From contig CAXXMH010000004.1 of assembly GCA_963664665.2 (NCBI GenBank), positions 124,001 through 188,000 on the forward strand: a DNA stretch of 64,000 nt, read 5' to 3'. The translations under genes were made by a program, and so were the position numbers. The DNA comes from Bin55 sp963664665. GTDB lineage: Bacteria; Pseudomonadota; Gammaproteobacteria; Pseudomonadales; Azotimanducaceae. This document shows, piece after piece, positions 50,946 through 60,402 of the stretch. Every line of letters begins with the position of its first letter. Within the stretch, counting starts at the first letter, position 1. The notes below the pieces were generated by a model. That model was not told where the DNA came from. It saw only the letters and a program-made list of their open reading frames with translations, and did no database searches.

Positions 50946-52256
50946 CTATCGCAGACGTTGTAATCTGCGTTTGTTGAGCGTATAGACGAGTCCATACAAG
51001 CTCAATCCAACAAGAATCATCGCAGCCGCAAATACAGCCTCAACGGCTCGTTCGAAGAACGTGTACCCAATTGCCCAACCTGTTACGAGCAAGAATACTA
51101 TTGGTGGTAATGGGTAGAACGGCATGCGGTAATGTACGGGCTTACCGTGCTTAATTCGCATCCAAATAGACGCACACACGGTGCTAAACGCACTAACGCC
51201 AAGTAATAGTCCTGCGAATAAGAGAACGGATTCGAACGTACCGGTCAAGATAAGAATGATGGCTAATGCGGACTGGGTGAAAATCGCGACAGCAGGGACT
51301 TCGTCTCGATTCGTTCTCGCTAACCAACCGAGAACGGGATAGTCATTCCCAATCCGTGACAACACACGAGGACCCGCGAGGATTATCGCGCTGAGTGTTG
51401 AAATAAGAATAATCGCAATCATGAGAGCCATTAGTTGTGCTCCGATGTCGCCAAATGCAAATGCGGCGGCAACGAAACCTACCTCGATTTGACCTTTCAT
51501 CGCGTCTGCTGGTGCGACACTCAGAAACGTGCCGTTCAAAAAGACGTATAGAGTTAATACGGTACCCGTTCCTGCCATAAGCGCGCGATTGATCGAGCGC
51601 GTGGGCTGATTGAATTCTTCCGTGACGTACGTTGTTGCATTCCATCCTGCGTAGGCGTAATTCACATAAATGAGCGACACCGCAAAACCCCCGCTTGCGA
51701 CGAGGTTTAGGTCTGTCGGTTGGGGGAGGAACGAAACATCTTGTGGCACATCAACGAGTAGGTAAGCCACTATGCAAAACAGGACAATGAGCGCGATTTT
51801 CACAAGCGTGAACGACGTCTGTAGAGCACCGCTTGATTTATGGCTGTACGCGTGAAGAGGCGTTATCACAAGGATTAATCCGACTGCAGCGAATGTCGGA
51901 TCAATCCAACCTACACTAGCTTCTAGATACGCACCGAACGACATCGCTACAAGCGCGGCGGGAGCGGAGAAGCCGACCGTGAATGAAATCCACCCTGCTA
52001 CGAAGCCGACCGCAGGATGAAATACATGGCCTAAAAAGGTGTATTCCCCACCTGAACGTGGAATCGCCGCTGCGAGCTCGCAGTAAGAAACCGCGCCACA
52101 AAAGGCGCATATACCACCGAGCACCCAAAGAAACATGAGCGCGAATCCCGATTCGAATTCAGCAAGTTGAAATCCAAGACTCGTGAATACACCTGTGCCT
52201 ACCATACTGCCCACAACGATCGTGAATGCCGTTGCGGTTCCAAATCGTCGCTTCAT
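50946..52256 (-). CDS. APC-superfamily amino acid permease
   Basis: A 436-residue inner-membrane transporter with about 12 hydrophobic segments. TM1 contains the unwound substrate-binding motif VVGSMVGTGVFTSLGF, and TM6 the region INYAYAGWNATTYV-like (YVNYAYAGWN). These features fit amino acid/polyamine antiporters such as the LAT-type group. Substrate cannot be assigned. It is divergent from the lysA operon; peptide-derived amino acids from the secreted proteases are plausible cargo. Confidence 0.9.
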   Translation of the reverse strand: MKRRFGTATAFTIVVGSMVGTGVFTSLGFQLAEFESGFALMFLWVLGGICAFCGAVSYCELAAAIPRSGGEYTFLGHVFHPAVGFVAGWISFTVGFSAPAALVAMSFGAYLEASVGWIDPTFAAVGLILVITPLHAYSHKSSGALQTSFTLVKIALIVLFCIVAYLLVDVPQDVSFLPQPTDLNLVASGGFAVSLIYVNYAYAGWNATTYVTEEFNQPTRSINRALMAGTGTVLTLYVFLNGTFLSVAPADAMKGQIEVGFVAAAFAFGDIGAQLMALMIAIILISTLSAIILAGPRVLSRIGNDYPVLGWLARTNRDEVPAVAIFTQSALAIILILTGTFESVLLFAGLLLGVSAFSTVCASIWMRIKHGKPVHYRMPFYPLPPIVFLLVTGWAIGYTFFERAVEAVFAAAMILVGLSLYGLVYTLNKRRLQRLR

Positions 52257-52297
52257 TCGGATAGTTTTAGGATCGAACTGGGAAATTCTGTGGGAAC

Positions 52298-52396
52298 ATG
52301 GCTCGGAGCAAAGCAGTAACGGCTCTTATACTTCTGTTCGCGGTTGTTTTCCGCCAAGGCATGACAAAGGGACTTGAAATTGCCTTACGTGCGTAA
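52298..52396 (+). CDS. Possible 32-residue membrane peptide in the lptM position
   Basis: Upstream of lysA many gammaproteobacteria encode the tiny lipoprotein LptM (YifL). Here an ATG at 52298 opens a 32-codon frame starting MARSKAVTALILLFAVVF, then GMTKGLEI, overlapping the lysA start. It resembles an LptM signal and short tail, but the lipobox Cys is absent. It could be a decayed lptM or chance. Confidence 0.22.
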   Translation: MARSKAVTALILLFAVVFRQGMTKGLEIALRA

Positions 52397-53624
52397 AGAA
52401 GGCGTGTTGTGCGCTGACGATACCCCTCTGAGTGACATTGCGGCACAGGTAGGTACCCCCTGCTATGTATACAGTTGGACGGACGTCGCCGCTCGCTATC
52501 AGGAACTTGAACGCGCGCTTAGTTTAGTTAATGCTCGAATCCGTTATGCAGTCAAGGCGAATTCCAACCTCGCGATACTGAGACGTATGGTCGCGCTCGG
52601 CGCGGGGTTTGACATCGTATCAGGGGGCGAACTGGAGCGCGTTATTCGCGCAGGAGCCGATCCGGCGGAAGTGGTGTTCTCCGGGGTCGGTAAAACGCAA
52701 CAAGAAATCAGCTTTGCATTGAAGTCAGGTGTAGGCTGTTTGAATGTTGAGAGCATAGCAGAAACACGTCGTATCGCCGAAATAGCAGAACGATTGGCGC
52801 TTAGAGCGCCTGTTGCACTCCGCGTGAACCCTGACATCAGTGTCGACACGCACCCATACATCGCCACCGGTATGCGCGAGAATAAGTTCGGCATGCCTGA
52901 AAACGATGCTTTTGAGCTTGCCGTTAAGATTGACCGTGACATGCCGAGCTTGCAGTTCGTGGGACTTGCGTGTCACATCGGCTCGCAGTTAACAGATCTC
53001 CGCCCCTATGCGGATTCGCTTGATGCCGTGCTTGAGCTACGTTCACGACTGATCGAAGTTGGTGTTGAATGTGCGGTAGTCGATATAGGCGGCGGTTTTG
53101 GAATCAGGTATCGCGACGAGGAGCCATTTTCGTTCGATGAGTTAGGTGAGTTGGTCTCGAGCCGCTCGTTGCGGGATGTCGCATTGGACGTGGAACCAGG
53201 TCGCTCCCTAATTGGTTCCGCAGGCGTTTTGCTCACGCGCGTGGAGTATTTAAAGCCAGCAACCGTGCCTGGCTACCGCGACTTTTGCATCGTCGACGCA
53301 GCAATGAATGACTTTATCAGACCCGCACTCTATGAAGCGTTTCACGACATTGAAAAAGTTGAATCTTCTGATGGCGAGAGCCGCGACTGGAACATCGTTG
53401 GTCCCATCTGCGAAACCGGTGACTTTATCGCGACGGGGCGTACCCTTCCGCTTCAAGAAGGGGACCTATTGGCGATTCGTGATGCCGGTGCATATGGTTT
53501 TGTCATGAGTTCGAACTACAACTCCCGTTTAAGACCTGCGGAAGTCATCGCAGACCGGGACTCTTGGACAGTTGCTCGGCGTCGTGAGTCGATGTCCGAT
53601 TTACTTGACCTAGAGCAGGATTGA
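52374..53624 (+). CDS. lysA: Diaminopimelate decarboxylase
   Basis: LysA, the last lysine-synthesis enzyme, decarboxylates meso-diaminopimelate. It is a fold III PLP enzyme of 416 residues from a TTG start. The PLP lysine is Lys61 in YAVKANSN; HIGSQL, IGGGFGI and EPGRSLIG bind cofactor, and the C-terminal GPICETGDF with Cys is the substrate site. First clear gene of lysA-dapF-DUF484-xerC-yigB. Followed by dapF after 10 bases. Confidence 0.97.
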   Translation: MKLPYVRKEGVLCADDTPLSDIAAQVGTPCYVYSWTDVAARYQELERALSLVNARIRYAVKANSNLAILRRMVALGAGFDIVSGGELERVIRAGADPAEVVFSGVGKTQQEISFALKSGVGCLNVESIAETRRIAEIAERLALRAPVALRVNPDISVDTHPYIATGMRENKFGMPENDAFELAVKIDRDMPSLQFVGLACHIGSQLTDLRPYADSLDAVLELRSRLIEVGVECAVVDIGGGFGIRYRDEEPFSFDELGELVSSRSLRDVALDVEPGRSLIGSAGVLLTRVEYLKPATVPGYRDFCIVDAAMNDFIRPALYEAFHDIEKVESSDGESRDWNIVGPICETGDFIATGRTLPLQEGDLLAIRDAGAYGFVMSSNYNSRLRPAEVIADRDSWTVARRRESMSDLLDLEQD

Positions 53625-53634
53625 GTTTTAGACG

Positions 53635-54486
53635 GTGAAGTTCACAAAGATGCATGCACTTGGGAACGACTTCCTGGTCGTCGACGGCGTGCAACAACAT
53701 TTCGAGCCAGATCGCGATTGGATTCGTGAAATCGGAGATCGTCATCGAGGGATTGGATTCGATCAGTTGCTACACATCAAGTCATCAGACGAATCTATAG
53801 CCGATTTCGAGCTAGTGATTTACAACAGCGACGGCGAACCCGCTAAGCAATGCGGGAATGGCACGCTTTGTGTGGCACGGTTTGTACACGAGGAGAGACT
53901 AACGCCAAAATCCTCGATTGCATTCAAGACTCTTGGCGGGGTTGTAGAAGCGACTCTTATAGAAAAAGATATTGACGGTGGCTCGGAAGTGAAGGCTGAG
54001 CTCGGTGTTCCGACAGTCGATCCGTTGGATGTGCCTTTTATCTCTGAAACAACCAATCTCGACTACGAACTTGACCTCGGACTTCCGTCTATGTCGACGG
54101 TTCGACTTATCCCAGTTGGGATGGGAAATCCACACGCTGTCCTATTCATAACAAGTGCTTGTGAGGGAAACCTCGAGGCAATTGCCAACGCGATACAGAC
54201 CCATCAGCGATTTCCTGATTCGGTGAACGTGGAATTTACCGAGATACTCGATCGAAATCGTATTCGTATACGCGTATTTGAGCGCGGCGCCGGTGAGACG
54301 ATGGCGTGTGGTACCGGCGCATGTGCTGCAGTGACCGCCGCGAGACTTACAGGTCATGTTGATCGGCGTGTTTCAGTCACCCAGTCGGGAGGCACCGCAT
54401 TAGTAGATTGGGAGGGTCCCGGCCACCCAATTTCATTGACCGCGCCTGCCTCACGCGTATTCGACGGAGAGATTCACCTTGACTAG
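53635..54486 (+). CDS. dapF: Diaminopimelate epimerase
   Basis: DapF interconverts LL- and meso-diaminopimelate. The GTG start gives 283 residues. The catalytic cysteines are Cys73 in QCGNGTLC and the one in MACGTGACAAV, and the N-terminal KMHALGNDFLVVD is diagnostic. It overlaps the DUF484 gene by eight bases. Confidence 0.97.
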   Translation: MKFTKMHALGNDFLVVDGVQQHFEPDRDWIREIGDRHRGIGFDQLLHIKSSDESIADFELVIYNSDGEPAKQCGNGTLCVARFVHEERLTPKSSIAFKTLGGVVEATLIEKDIDGGSEVKAELGVPTVDPLDVPFISETTNLDYELDLGLPSMSTVRLIPVGMGNPHAVLFITSACEGNLEAIANAIQTHQRFPDSVNVEFTEILDRNRIRIRVFERGAGETMACGTGACAAVTAARLTGHVDRRVSVTQSGGTALVDWEGPGHPISLTAPASRVFDGEIHLD

Positions 54487-55096
54487 ACACGGACGGAACG
54501 TCGTCTCCCTTACCGACGTGCGCTTACCGCAGCTACGCGCGGAAATCAGTGACCTTCGCGAGCGTTTACAGAACGTCACCGAAATATTCAATGAAAACGA
54601 AGAGAGTTTCAAAATCATCGCTGACATCGCGATAGCGTTACAAGCAAGCGACACGCTCGAGGCGCTCGACGATGTCATAGGTGGCGCGATGATTGAACAA
54701 TCTGCTGATCATGCACGTTTCTACGTCAAGACACCTAAACTGCACGGGGATGAGCCAAAGAACATACGAGATCTCGCTGCGCTTGACCCAACCGCAAGTG
54801 CATCGATTTCGGATTTGGCAGCGACGAAGTGTGAGGCTTGTCGGTCTGAAACCTATCGCACGCTGCTTGATGTCGAGGTAGCAGATCCTGTCTCGATTGC
54901 GCAGATACCTGTCCTTCATCAATCGCTGAGTGGGGTATTGATCATCGGTGCAGAAGATCCAGACTTCTTTTCCAACAATGTGGGAACACTCTATTTAGAT
55001 TTTCTTGGTAGAACGTTGGCGTGTGCGGCAAATCGGATTCTGACCACACCAAACGCATACGCACGTGATGAGGAATTCGACGAGCGCTCGTCGTGA
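54479..55096 (+). CDS. DUF484 (YigA-like) GAF-fold protein
   Basis: A 205-residue protein starting from a TTG within the end of dapF. An N-terminal coiled segment (LPQLRAEISDLRERLQNV) leads into a GAF-like domain (about residues 60-190). Its place between dapF and xerC is conserved in gammaproteobacteria, but its function is unknown. It overlaps xerC by four bases (GTGA), so it is translated in the same operon. Confidence 0.9.
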   Translation: MTRHGRNVVSLTDVRLPQLRAEISDLRERLQNVTEIFNENEESFKIIADIAIALQASDTLEALDDVIGGAMIEQSADHARFYVKTPKLHGDEPKNIRDLAALDPTASASISDLAATKCEACRSETYRTLLDVEVADPVSIAQIPVLHQSLSGVLIIGAEDPDFFSNNVGTLYLDFLGRTLACAANRILTTPNAYARDEEFDERSS

Positions 55097-55977
55097 AAAA
55101 TAAGGTTATTTCGGAAGTTGGAGAGGCGTTTCTTACCCACCTAAGGGTCGAGAAGGGTTACTCGGCCGCCACGCTTACGGCGTACGAGCGTGATCTGAGT
55201 TTGTTTATCAGGGATCAGGGAGATATTCTGACCGCGACCCCGAACGACATCAAACGGTTTATTGCCGGCTTGAATCAAGACGGACTGGCAGCCAGCTCAA
55301 TCAGTCGCATCCTTTCCTGTCTTCGATCTTTCTATCGCTACGCACAGCGCGAAGGATTGTGCGCGGCCAATCCCGCTGCGGTCATCCGTAACCCGAAGGG
55401 CAAATCGAGACTGCCCAAAACACTCGACGTCGATCAAATGAACTACCTGCTAGACGTGGAAGCGGATTCTCTGTTGGGGAAACGCGATCGCGCGATGTTT
55501 GAGCTCATGTACTCAAGCGGAATTCGGTTACAGGAGCTTGTTGGAATTGATGTCAAGGACATTGATCTGAGTGAAGGTTTCGCGCATGTTATTGGGAAGG
55601 GTAACAAAGAGCGACTTGTACCCGTTGGCACGGCTGCGAGTACGGCGATTCGAGATTGGCTTCGTATACGAGGTCAGTTTGATCTTAATGACCCCTTGTT
55701 CGTATCTAATCGCGGAAAACGCTTGTCTCCGCGCTCAGTACAGAAAAGGCTAAAAGCGTATGGAATCAAACAGCTTGACTCGAGCGGTCTACATCCGCAC
55801 ATGCTGCGCCATAGTTTTGCGACACACATGTTGGAAAGCAGCGGCGATCTACGCGCCGTCCAAGAACTACTCGGCCATGAGAACATAAGCACGACGCAGA
55901 TATACACGCACCTCGACTCTGGCTATCTAACGAAGGTCTACGAGCAAGCTCACCCACGAGCGAAACGCCAATCGTGA
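55093..55977 (+). CDS. xerC: Tyrosine recombinase XerC
   Basis: XerC with XerD resolves chromosome dimers at dif. The 294-residue protein has an N-terminal SAM-like DNA-binding domain and the catalytic set Arg145 (SSGIRLQEL), Lys172, His236/Arg239 (HMLRH), His262 and the nucleophile Tyr271 (QIYTHL). Its genomic place after DUF484 separates it from XerD and integrases. Start is GTG overlapping the previous stop; the end overlaps yigB by four bases. Confidence 0.95.
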   Translation: MKNKVISEVGEAFLTHLRVEKGYSAATLTAYERDLSLFIRDQGDILTATPNDIKRFIAGLNQDGLAASSISRILSCLRSFYRYAQREGLCAANPAAVIRNPKGKSRLPKTLDVDQMNYLLDVEADSLLGKRDRAMFELMYSSGIRLQELVGIDVKDIDLSEGFAHVIGKGNKERLVPVGTAASTAIRDWLRIRGQFDLNDPLFVSNRGKRLSPRSVQKRLKAYGIKQLDSSGLHPHMLRHSFATHMLESSGDLRAVQELLGHENISTTQIYTHLDSGYLTKVYEQAHPRAKRQS

Positions 55978-56675
55978 CTATCGAACTTATTACGTTCGAT
56001 CTTGACAACACGCTCTGGGAATCTCACCAAGTCCTTCTCCGTGCAACTCGTGAATCGAACGCGTGGATAGTCGAGCATGTTCCAGGATATACGTCGCTCA
56101 GTACCGAGCGACTAAAGGAGCTGAACGACACATTGCGGCGCGAACGACCAGAAATCCTGCATGATGTCAGTGAATTTCGACTAGCGTTTATGGAGCGTTG
56201 TTTTCAAGCGATAGGTGTTCCGGTTTCGACAGCTCGTCGATTGGCCCAGGAGGCTTTCGCAGTGTTCATTCATTGGCGTTGTCAGGTTGAGCCGTATCCT
56301 GAAGCCGAGCAATTGCTTGCTGAGTTGAGTACCTCTTATCAGCTCGCGTCGATTACAAACGGTAATTCGGATGTGACAAGGACATCAATCAGCGAGTACT
56401 TTTCATTCAATGTGAGCGCAGAAAACGCGGGAGCTGCGAAACCATCAGTCAAGATCTTTCGTCGTGCGCTTGAATTGGCAGGCGTTTCTGAGCCGACAAG
56501 GGCGATCCACGTTGGAGATAGCCTGAAAGAAGATATAGATGGCGCGGCGAACGCTGGTATGAAGAGCGTGTGGTTAGATCATGAACGAACTCCGATCGAG
56601 AACAACGCAACTGCAGTGGTACACGAACTAACCGACGTGGGGAATGCGATTCGTTCTCTTGATGTTTCAACTTAG
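55974..56675 (+). CDS. yigB: HAD-superfamily phosphatase, YigB type
   Basis: A 233-residue HAD hydrolase with motif I FDLDNTLW, motif II SITNGN, a motif III Lys in AGAAKPSVKIF and motif IV HVGDSLKEDIDGA. In E. coli YigB dephosphorylates 5-amino-6-ribitylamino-uracil phosphate (riboflavin route) and FMN; the same role is inferred from position after xerC. Last gene of the operon, convergent with thrC. Confidence 0.9.
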   Translation: MTIELITFDLDNTLWESHQVLLRATRESNAWIVEHVPGYTSLSTERLKELNDTLRRERPEILHDVSEFRLAFMERCFQAIGVPVSTARRLAQEAFAVFIHWRCQVEPYPEAEQLLAELSTSYQLASITNGNSDVTRTSISEYFSFNVSAENAGAAKPSVKIFRRALELAGVSEPTRAIHVGDSLKEDIDGAANAGMKSVWLDHERTPIENNATAVVHELTDVGNAIRSLDVST

Positions 56676-56700
56676 TCGGGTGAGGATCAAGGGTATCGGA

Positions 56701-58065
56701 TTATTTAATGATGTTTTGTTCTAGATAGTCTCTAACGTTTTGCTGATTCGCAGGTAGCTTGACCTTACGGGCGTGTTTCTCGTCTAAAGTGTGTAGATGC
56801 GGATGCTGCGCTAGTGCTTTGCCGATAGCCTGATCGACTGCGCTTGGGAACTTGGCAGGATGTGCGGTAGCGAGGCAGACAACGGGACCTTCTGAATGCG
56901 TTTGTGCCGCAGCGGCGACACCGACAGCCGTGTGCGGATCGACAAGGTAACCGTAACGTTCCCAAGTCTTGCGAATGGTTGCGATTGTCTCGTCCGTGTC
57001 GATCCGACGTGCGTCGATCGTTGTGTCGACATGTCCGCGTTGACGCAATGTGGCGTGATTGTGTTCCGTGAACCCGTGCATAAATTGAATGAGTTGCTCT
57101 GAATCACCGTCTAGATACAAATAGATAAACCGTTCCAAGTTACTAGCGACTTGAATATCCATAGACGGACTAAGCGTTTGCTGAACCACGCCGCGTTGGT
57201 ATTTCCCGCTAGCGAAGAACCTAGCAAGAATGTCATTCTCATTAGTTCCAAGAATCAAGCGGCGGATGGGTGCTCCCATCCTAATGGCGAGAATGGCGGA
57301 AAGGATGTTGCCGAAATTTCCAGTCGGCACGCTAAAAGTCACGGGCTCGTCATAGCGTAATGACGCGTACACGTAATACACGATCTGCACCATGATTCGA
57401 GCCCAATTGATCGAGTTTACTGCTCCAAGGTGTGCGTGACGCTTAAATTCAATGTCGTTGAATATCTCTTTCAGTATCCGTTGACAGTCATCGAAGCTGC
57501 CATCGATCGCTAGGCAGTGGACATTCTTTTCCCGAACGGTTGTCATCTGCAGTTCCTGCAACCGACTCGTACGTCCATCTGGAAACATGATGAAGATGCC
57601 GATGCCGTCACGGCCGCGCACGCCAGCGATTGCTGCGCTTCCGGTATCTCCGCTGGTCGCGCCAAGGATGTTCATCACTTGGTTGTGTTGATTTAGTACG
57701 TGCTCAAATAGGCGTCCTAGCACCTGTAGTGCCACATCTTTGAATGCCAGGGTTGGGCCGTGGAAAAGCTCTAGGACGTGAAGGTCTTCGATCTGCACCA
57801 ACGGTGCAACATCCGCATCGTCGAACGTGGCAAATGCGTCACTGAGGATCCTTCGAAGCGCATCGACGTCGACGTCAGTGGCATAAAGAGACACGATTTC
57901 GAGCGCAAGCTCGCTAAAGGACAGATCTTTTAACGAGTCCCACCTGTCGGTTAATTGAGGATATCGCTCAGGCAGAAACAAGCCACCATCTTCTGCTTGA
58001 CCTTCGAGCAATGCTTGTTCGAAATTTACGGGTTGAACGCCACCCCGAGTGGAGACATATTGCAT
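56701..58065 (-). CDS. thrC: Threonine synthase
   Basis: ThrC converts O-phosphohomoserine to threonine with PLP. At 454 residues it belongs to the longer, enterobacterial/fungal-type group. Features are the N-terminal MQYVSTRGGVQPVNFEQALL, the PLP Lys109 in PTLAFKDVALQ and the phosphate loop GATSGDTGSAAIAG. No thrA or thrB adjoins. It lies downstream of glnK on the same strand with an 86-bp gap. Confidence 0.96.
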   Translation of the reverse strand: MQYVSTRGGVQPVNFEQALLEGQAEDGGLFLPERYPQLTDRWDSLKDLSFSELALEIVSLYATDVDVDALRRILSDAFATFDDADVAPLVQIEDLHVLELFHGPTLAFKDVALQVLGRLFEHVLNQHNQVMNILGATSGDTGSAAIAGVRGRDGIGIFIMFPDGRTSRLQELQMTTVREKNVHCLAIDGSFDDCQRILKEIFNDIEFKRHAHLGAVNSINWARIMVQIVYYVYASLRYDEPVTFSVPTGNFGNILSAILAIRMGAPIRRLILGTNENDILARFFASGKYQRGVVQQTLSPSMDIQVASNLERFIYLYLDGDSEQLIQFMHGFTEHNHATLRQRGHVDTTIDARRIDTDETIATIRKTWERYGYLVDPHTAVGVAAAAQTHSEGPVVCLATAHPAKFPSAVDQAIGKALAQHPHLHTLDEKHARKVKLPANQQNVRDYLEQNIIK

Positions 58066-58151
58066 AGTTCGAGTGAGCGCGCGACGCGTTGTCGTCGGGG
58101 TTACCCTAGATTAGTTGCCACACATGGTGACGGTGATTTTGTTAGATTGCT

Positions 58152-58490
58152 TTAAAGCGCGCTAGGGCCTCTTTCACCATCCCGAACGCGGATTACGTCA
58201 TCAAGATGGGTGATGAAGATCTTGCCATCGCCGACCTTACCGGTGTTGGCGGCTTTGCGAAGTGCGTCGATGCAAGCGTCGATTTTGTCGTCATCAAGCG
58301 CGATCTCGAGCTTTGCTTTTGGCAGGAAATCCACAACGTACTCAGCACCTCGATACATTTCGGTATGACCTTTTTGCCGACCAAAACCCTTCACTTCTGT
58401 AACCGTCATACCGGTGACGCCAACGTCGTTGAGTGCCTGACGGGTTTCGTCTACTTTGTGAGGCTTTATGATCGCTGTAACGAGTTTCAT
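58152..58490 (-). CDS. glnK: PII nitrogen regulatory protein (first copy)
   Basis: A 112-residue PII signal protein. The T-loop carries the uridylylation site Tyr51 in YRGAEYVVDF, the B-loop KVGDGKIF and the C-loop VRDGERG bind ATP and 2-oxoglutarate. It reads nitrogen status and controls AmtB, glutamine synthetase adenylylation and NtrBC in relatives. It lies beyond the amtB terminator, so it may have its own promoter. Whether it is GlnB-like or GlnK-like cannot be decided. Confidence 0.93.
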   Translation of the reverse strand: MKLVTAIIKPHKVDETRQALNDVGVTGMTVTEVKGFGRQKGHTEMYRGAEYVVDFLPKAKLEIALDDDKIDACIDALRKAANTGKVGDGKIFITHLDDVIRVRDGERGPSAL

Positions 58491-58614
58491 GGGTCCTAAT
58501 CCGGAAGCAATTTCGAAATTCTACTTTGCAGATGGCATAACAGTAACAAGGCAATCTACGATCGTGGATCATCAATTCATCTGCAGAGGGAATTCTCTAC
58601 AGGCTTTAAGGAAA

Positions 58615-58639
58615 AACGCGCGGCTTATTGCCGCGCGTT
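58615..58639 (-). terminator. Rho-independent terminator after amtB
   Basis: AACGCGCGGC (58615-58624) pairs perfectly with GCCGCGCGTT (58630-58639) around a 5-nt loop; on the minus strand the stem runs into TTTTTCC. It lies 48 bp past the amtB stop and would end the porin-glnK-amtB transcript. Confidence 0.85.
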
Positions 58640-58686
58640 CTTCAAGTTTGCTGAAACGTTCCTAAGAACGTGTTTGCATAGTCCGG

Positions 58687-59922
58687 TTATTGTGCGTTCA
58701 CGAATTCAGGATACGCCTCGATGCCGACCTCAGAGTAGTCAACTCCAATTTCCTCATCTTCTTCGGAAACTCGAATACCCATGGTGACTTTGAGAATCGC
58801 CCAGACGATTGCGGTTGCGATTCCAACGAATCCGATGATTGCACCAATACCTAGTAATTGCGCACCAATTGTTGCGTCTGGATTCGTGTAGCACACCGCG
58901 AGTAAACCCCAGATTCCGCATACGCCGTGGACGCTAATCGCGCCGACAGGGTCGTCGATTTTCAGGTATCTATCCATTACGATGATTGATCCAAACACGA
59001 TAGCGCCGCCTACGGCTCCGGTGAATAACGCTAAACTAGCGGATCCTGCGGCGGGTTCCGCGGTGATCGACACGAGTCCAGCCAAAGCGCCGTTTAACGC
59101 CATCGTTAGATCCGCCTTACCGAAGACCGCTCGCGCCAAAATCAGTGCGACGATCAATCCGCCACATGCTGCGATATTCGTGTTAACGAAGATCTGAGCA
59201 ACAACGTTGGCTTCTTCGAAGTTCGAGATGATTAGCTCAGATCCACCGTTGAAGCCGAACCAACCGAACCAGAGTATGAACATACCCAGCGTAGCCAACG
59301 GCATATTGCAGCCAGGAAGCGCGTGCACTTCGCCATTTGGGCCGTACTTACCTCGGCGAGCGCCGAGAAAGAGTACGCCGGTGAAGGCCGCGACTGCGCC
59401 ACAGAGATGGACCACCCCGGAACCGGCGAAGTCCAGAAAACCATTTTCGTCTAGGAAGCCGCCGCCCCACTTCCACATGCCTTGAATCGGGTAGATGAAG
59501 CCCGTTAAGACTACTGCGAAGATCAGGAATGCCCAGAGTTTCATTCGTTCAGCGACAGCACCCGACACGATCGACATGGCGGTTGCGACAAAGACGACTT
59601 GGAAGAAGTAGTCGGCACGGAGGGAATAGGTGCTATCCCCCACGGCACTGTTCTCTTCTCCAATCAACAGGCCAAATGAGGGTAACACCCCGCCAGCGTC
59701 AGCGCCGCCAACATACATGATGTGGTAGCCCACAAGCAGATACATGATGCATGCGATCGAATAAAGCGCAACGTTCTTGGTAAGGATTTCCGCAGTGTTT
59801 TTTGCTCGTACCATCCCAGATTCGAGCATTGAAAAGCCGCACGCCATAAACATGACTAACACAGCAGTCATGAGCATGTAGAACGTGTCTAACGCATAGT
59901 TGGTTTCTAACAAAGTTTCCAC
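58687..59922 (-). CDS. amtB: Ammonium transporter
   Basis: AmtB is a trimeric 11-TM ammonium channel blocked by GlnK. The 411-residue protein begins with TM1 directly, with no separate signal peptide recognised. The pore twin histidines lie in VHLCGAVAAF and ISVHGVCGIWG, and DFAGSGVVHL is a family signature. The cytoplasmic C-terminal tail that contacts GlnK is present. It follows the second glnK by 33 bp. Confidence 0.96.
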   Translation of the reverse strand: METLLETNYALDTFYMLMTAVLVMFMACGFSMLESGMVRAKNTAEILTKNVALYSIACIMYLLVGYHIMYVGGADAGGVLPSFGLLIGEENSAVGDSTYSLRADYFFQVVFVATAMSIVSGAVAERMKLWAFLIFAVVLTGFIYPIQGMWKWGGGFLDENGFLDFAGSGVVHLCGAVAAFTGVLFLGARRGKYGPNGEVHALPGCNMPLATLGMFILWFGWFGFNGGSELIISNFEEANVVAQIFVNTNIAACGGLIVALILARAVFGKADLTMALNGALAGLVSITAEPAAGSASLALFTGAVGGAIVFGSIIVMDRYLKIDDPVGAISVHGVCGIWGLLAVCYTNPDATIGAQLLGIGAIIGFVGIATAIVWAILKVTMGIRVSEEDEEIGVDYSEVGIEAYPEFVNAQ

Positions 59923-59955
59923 GTTTTAGTCTCCTAAATTTGACTCGGACTACGC

Positions 59956-60294
59956 CTAAATGGCGCTGGCACCGGTTTCACGCGTCCGAATACGGATGAC
60001 TTCCTCCAGCGAGGACACGAACACCTTGCCATCGCCGACTTTGTCACTATTTGCTGATGCTGTGATTACATCAATACAACGGTCGAGTAGGTCGTCATTG
60101 ATTGCGACTTCGATCTTTACCTTCGGAAGGAAGTCGACCTTGTATTCAGCGCCGCGATACAGCTCGGTATGTCCTTTTTGACGGCCAAATCCTTTAACTT
60201 CAGTGACCGTCATGCCTGTTACGCCGATATCGGACAAGGCAGTGCGAACGTCATCAAGTTTGAATGGCTTGATGATGGCCGTGATCATCTTCAT
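59956..60294 (-). CDS. glnK: PII nitrogen regulatory protein GlnK (second copy)
   Basis: A 112-residue PII protein about 80% similar by eye to the copy at 58152. Tyr51 lies in YRGAEYKVDF, and the KVGDGKVF B-loop is intact. Placed directly upstream of amtB on the same transcript, it is the classical GlnK partner of AmtB. A hairpin separates it from the porin gene upstream. Confidence 0.96.
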   Translation of the reverse strand: MKMITAIIKPFKLDDVRTALSDIGVTGMTVTEVKGFGRQKGHTELYRGAEYKVDFLPKVKIEVAINDDLLDRCIDVITASANSDKVGDGKVFVSSLEEVIRIRTRETGASAI

Positions 60295-60345
60295 TTCGAT
60301 GCTCCTCGAATGAAAGGGTGGGTTTGCAGAACGCAGAGACCCTGT

Positions 60346-60371
60346 CCGGTGCAGCTGAGATGCTGCACCGG
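60346..60371 (-). terminator. Strong hairpin between the porin gene and glnK
   Basis: CCGGTGCAG (60346-60354) and CTGCACCGG (60363-60371) form a perfect 9-bp stem with an 8-nt loop. No T-run follows on either strand, so it may be a partial terminator or an RNA-stabilising hairpin that sets different levels of porin and glnK-amtB mRNA. Confidence 0.55.
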
Positions 60372-60402
60372 TAAGAGCGCTTAGCGTTTTAAGGGAGAGT
60401 TG

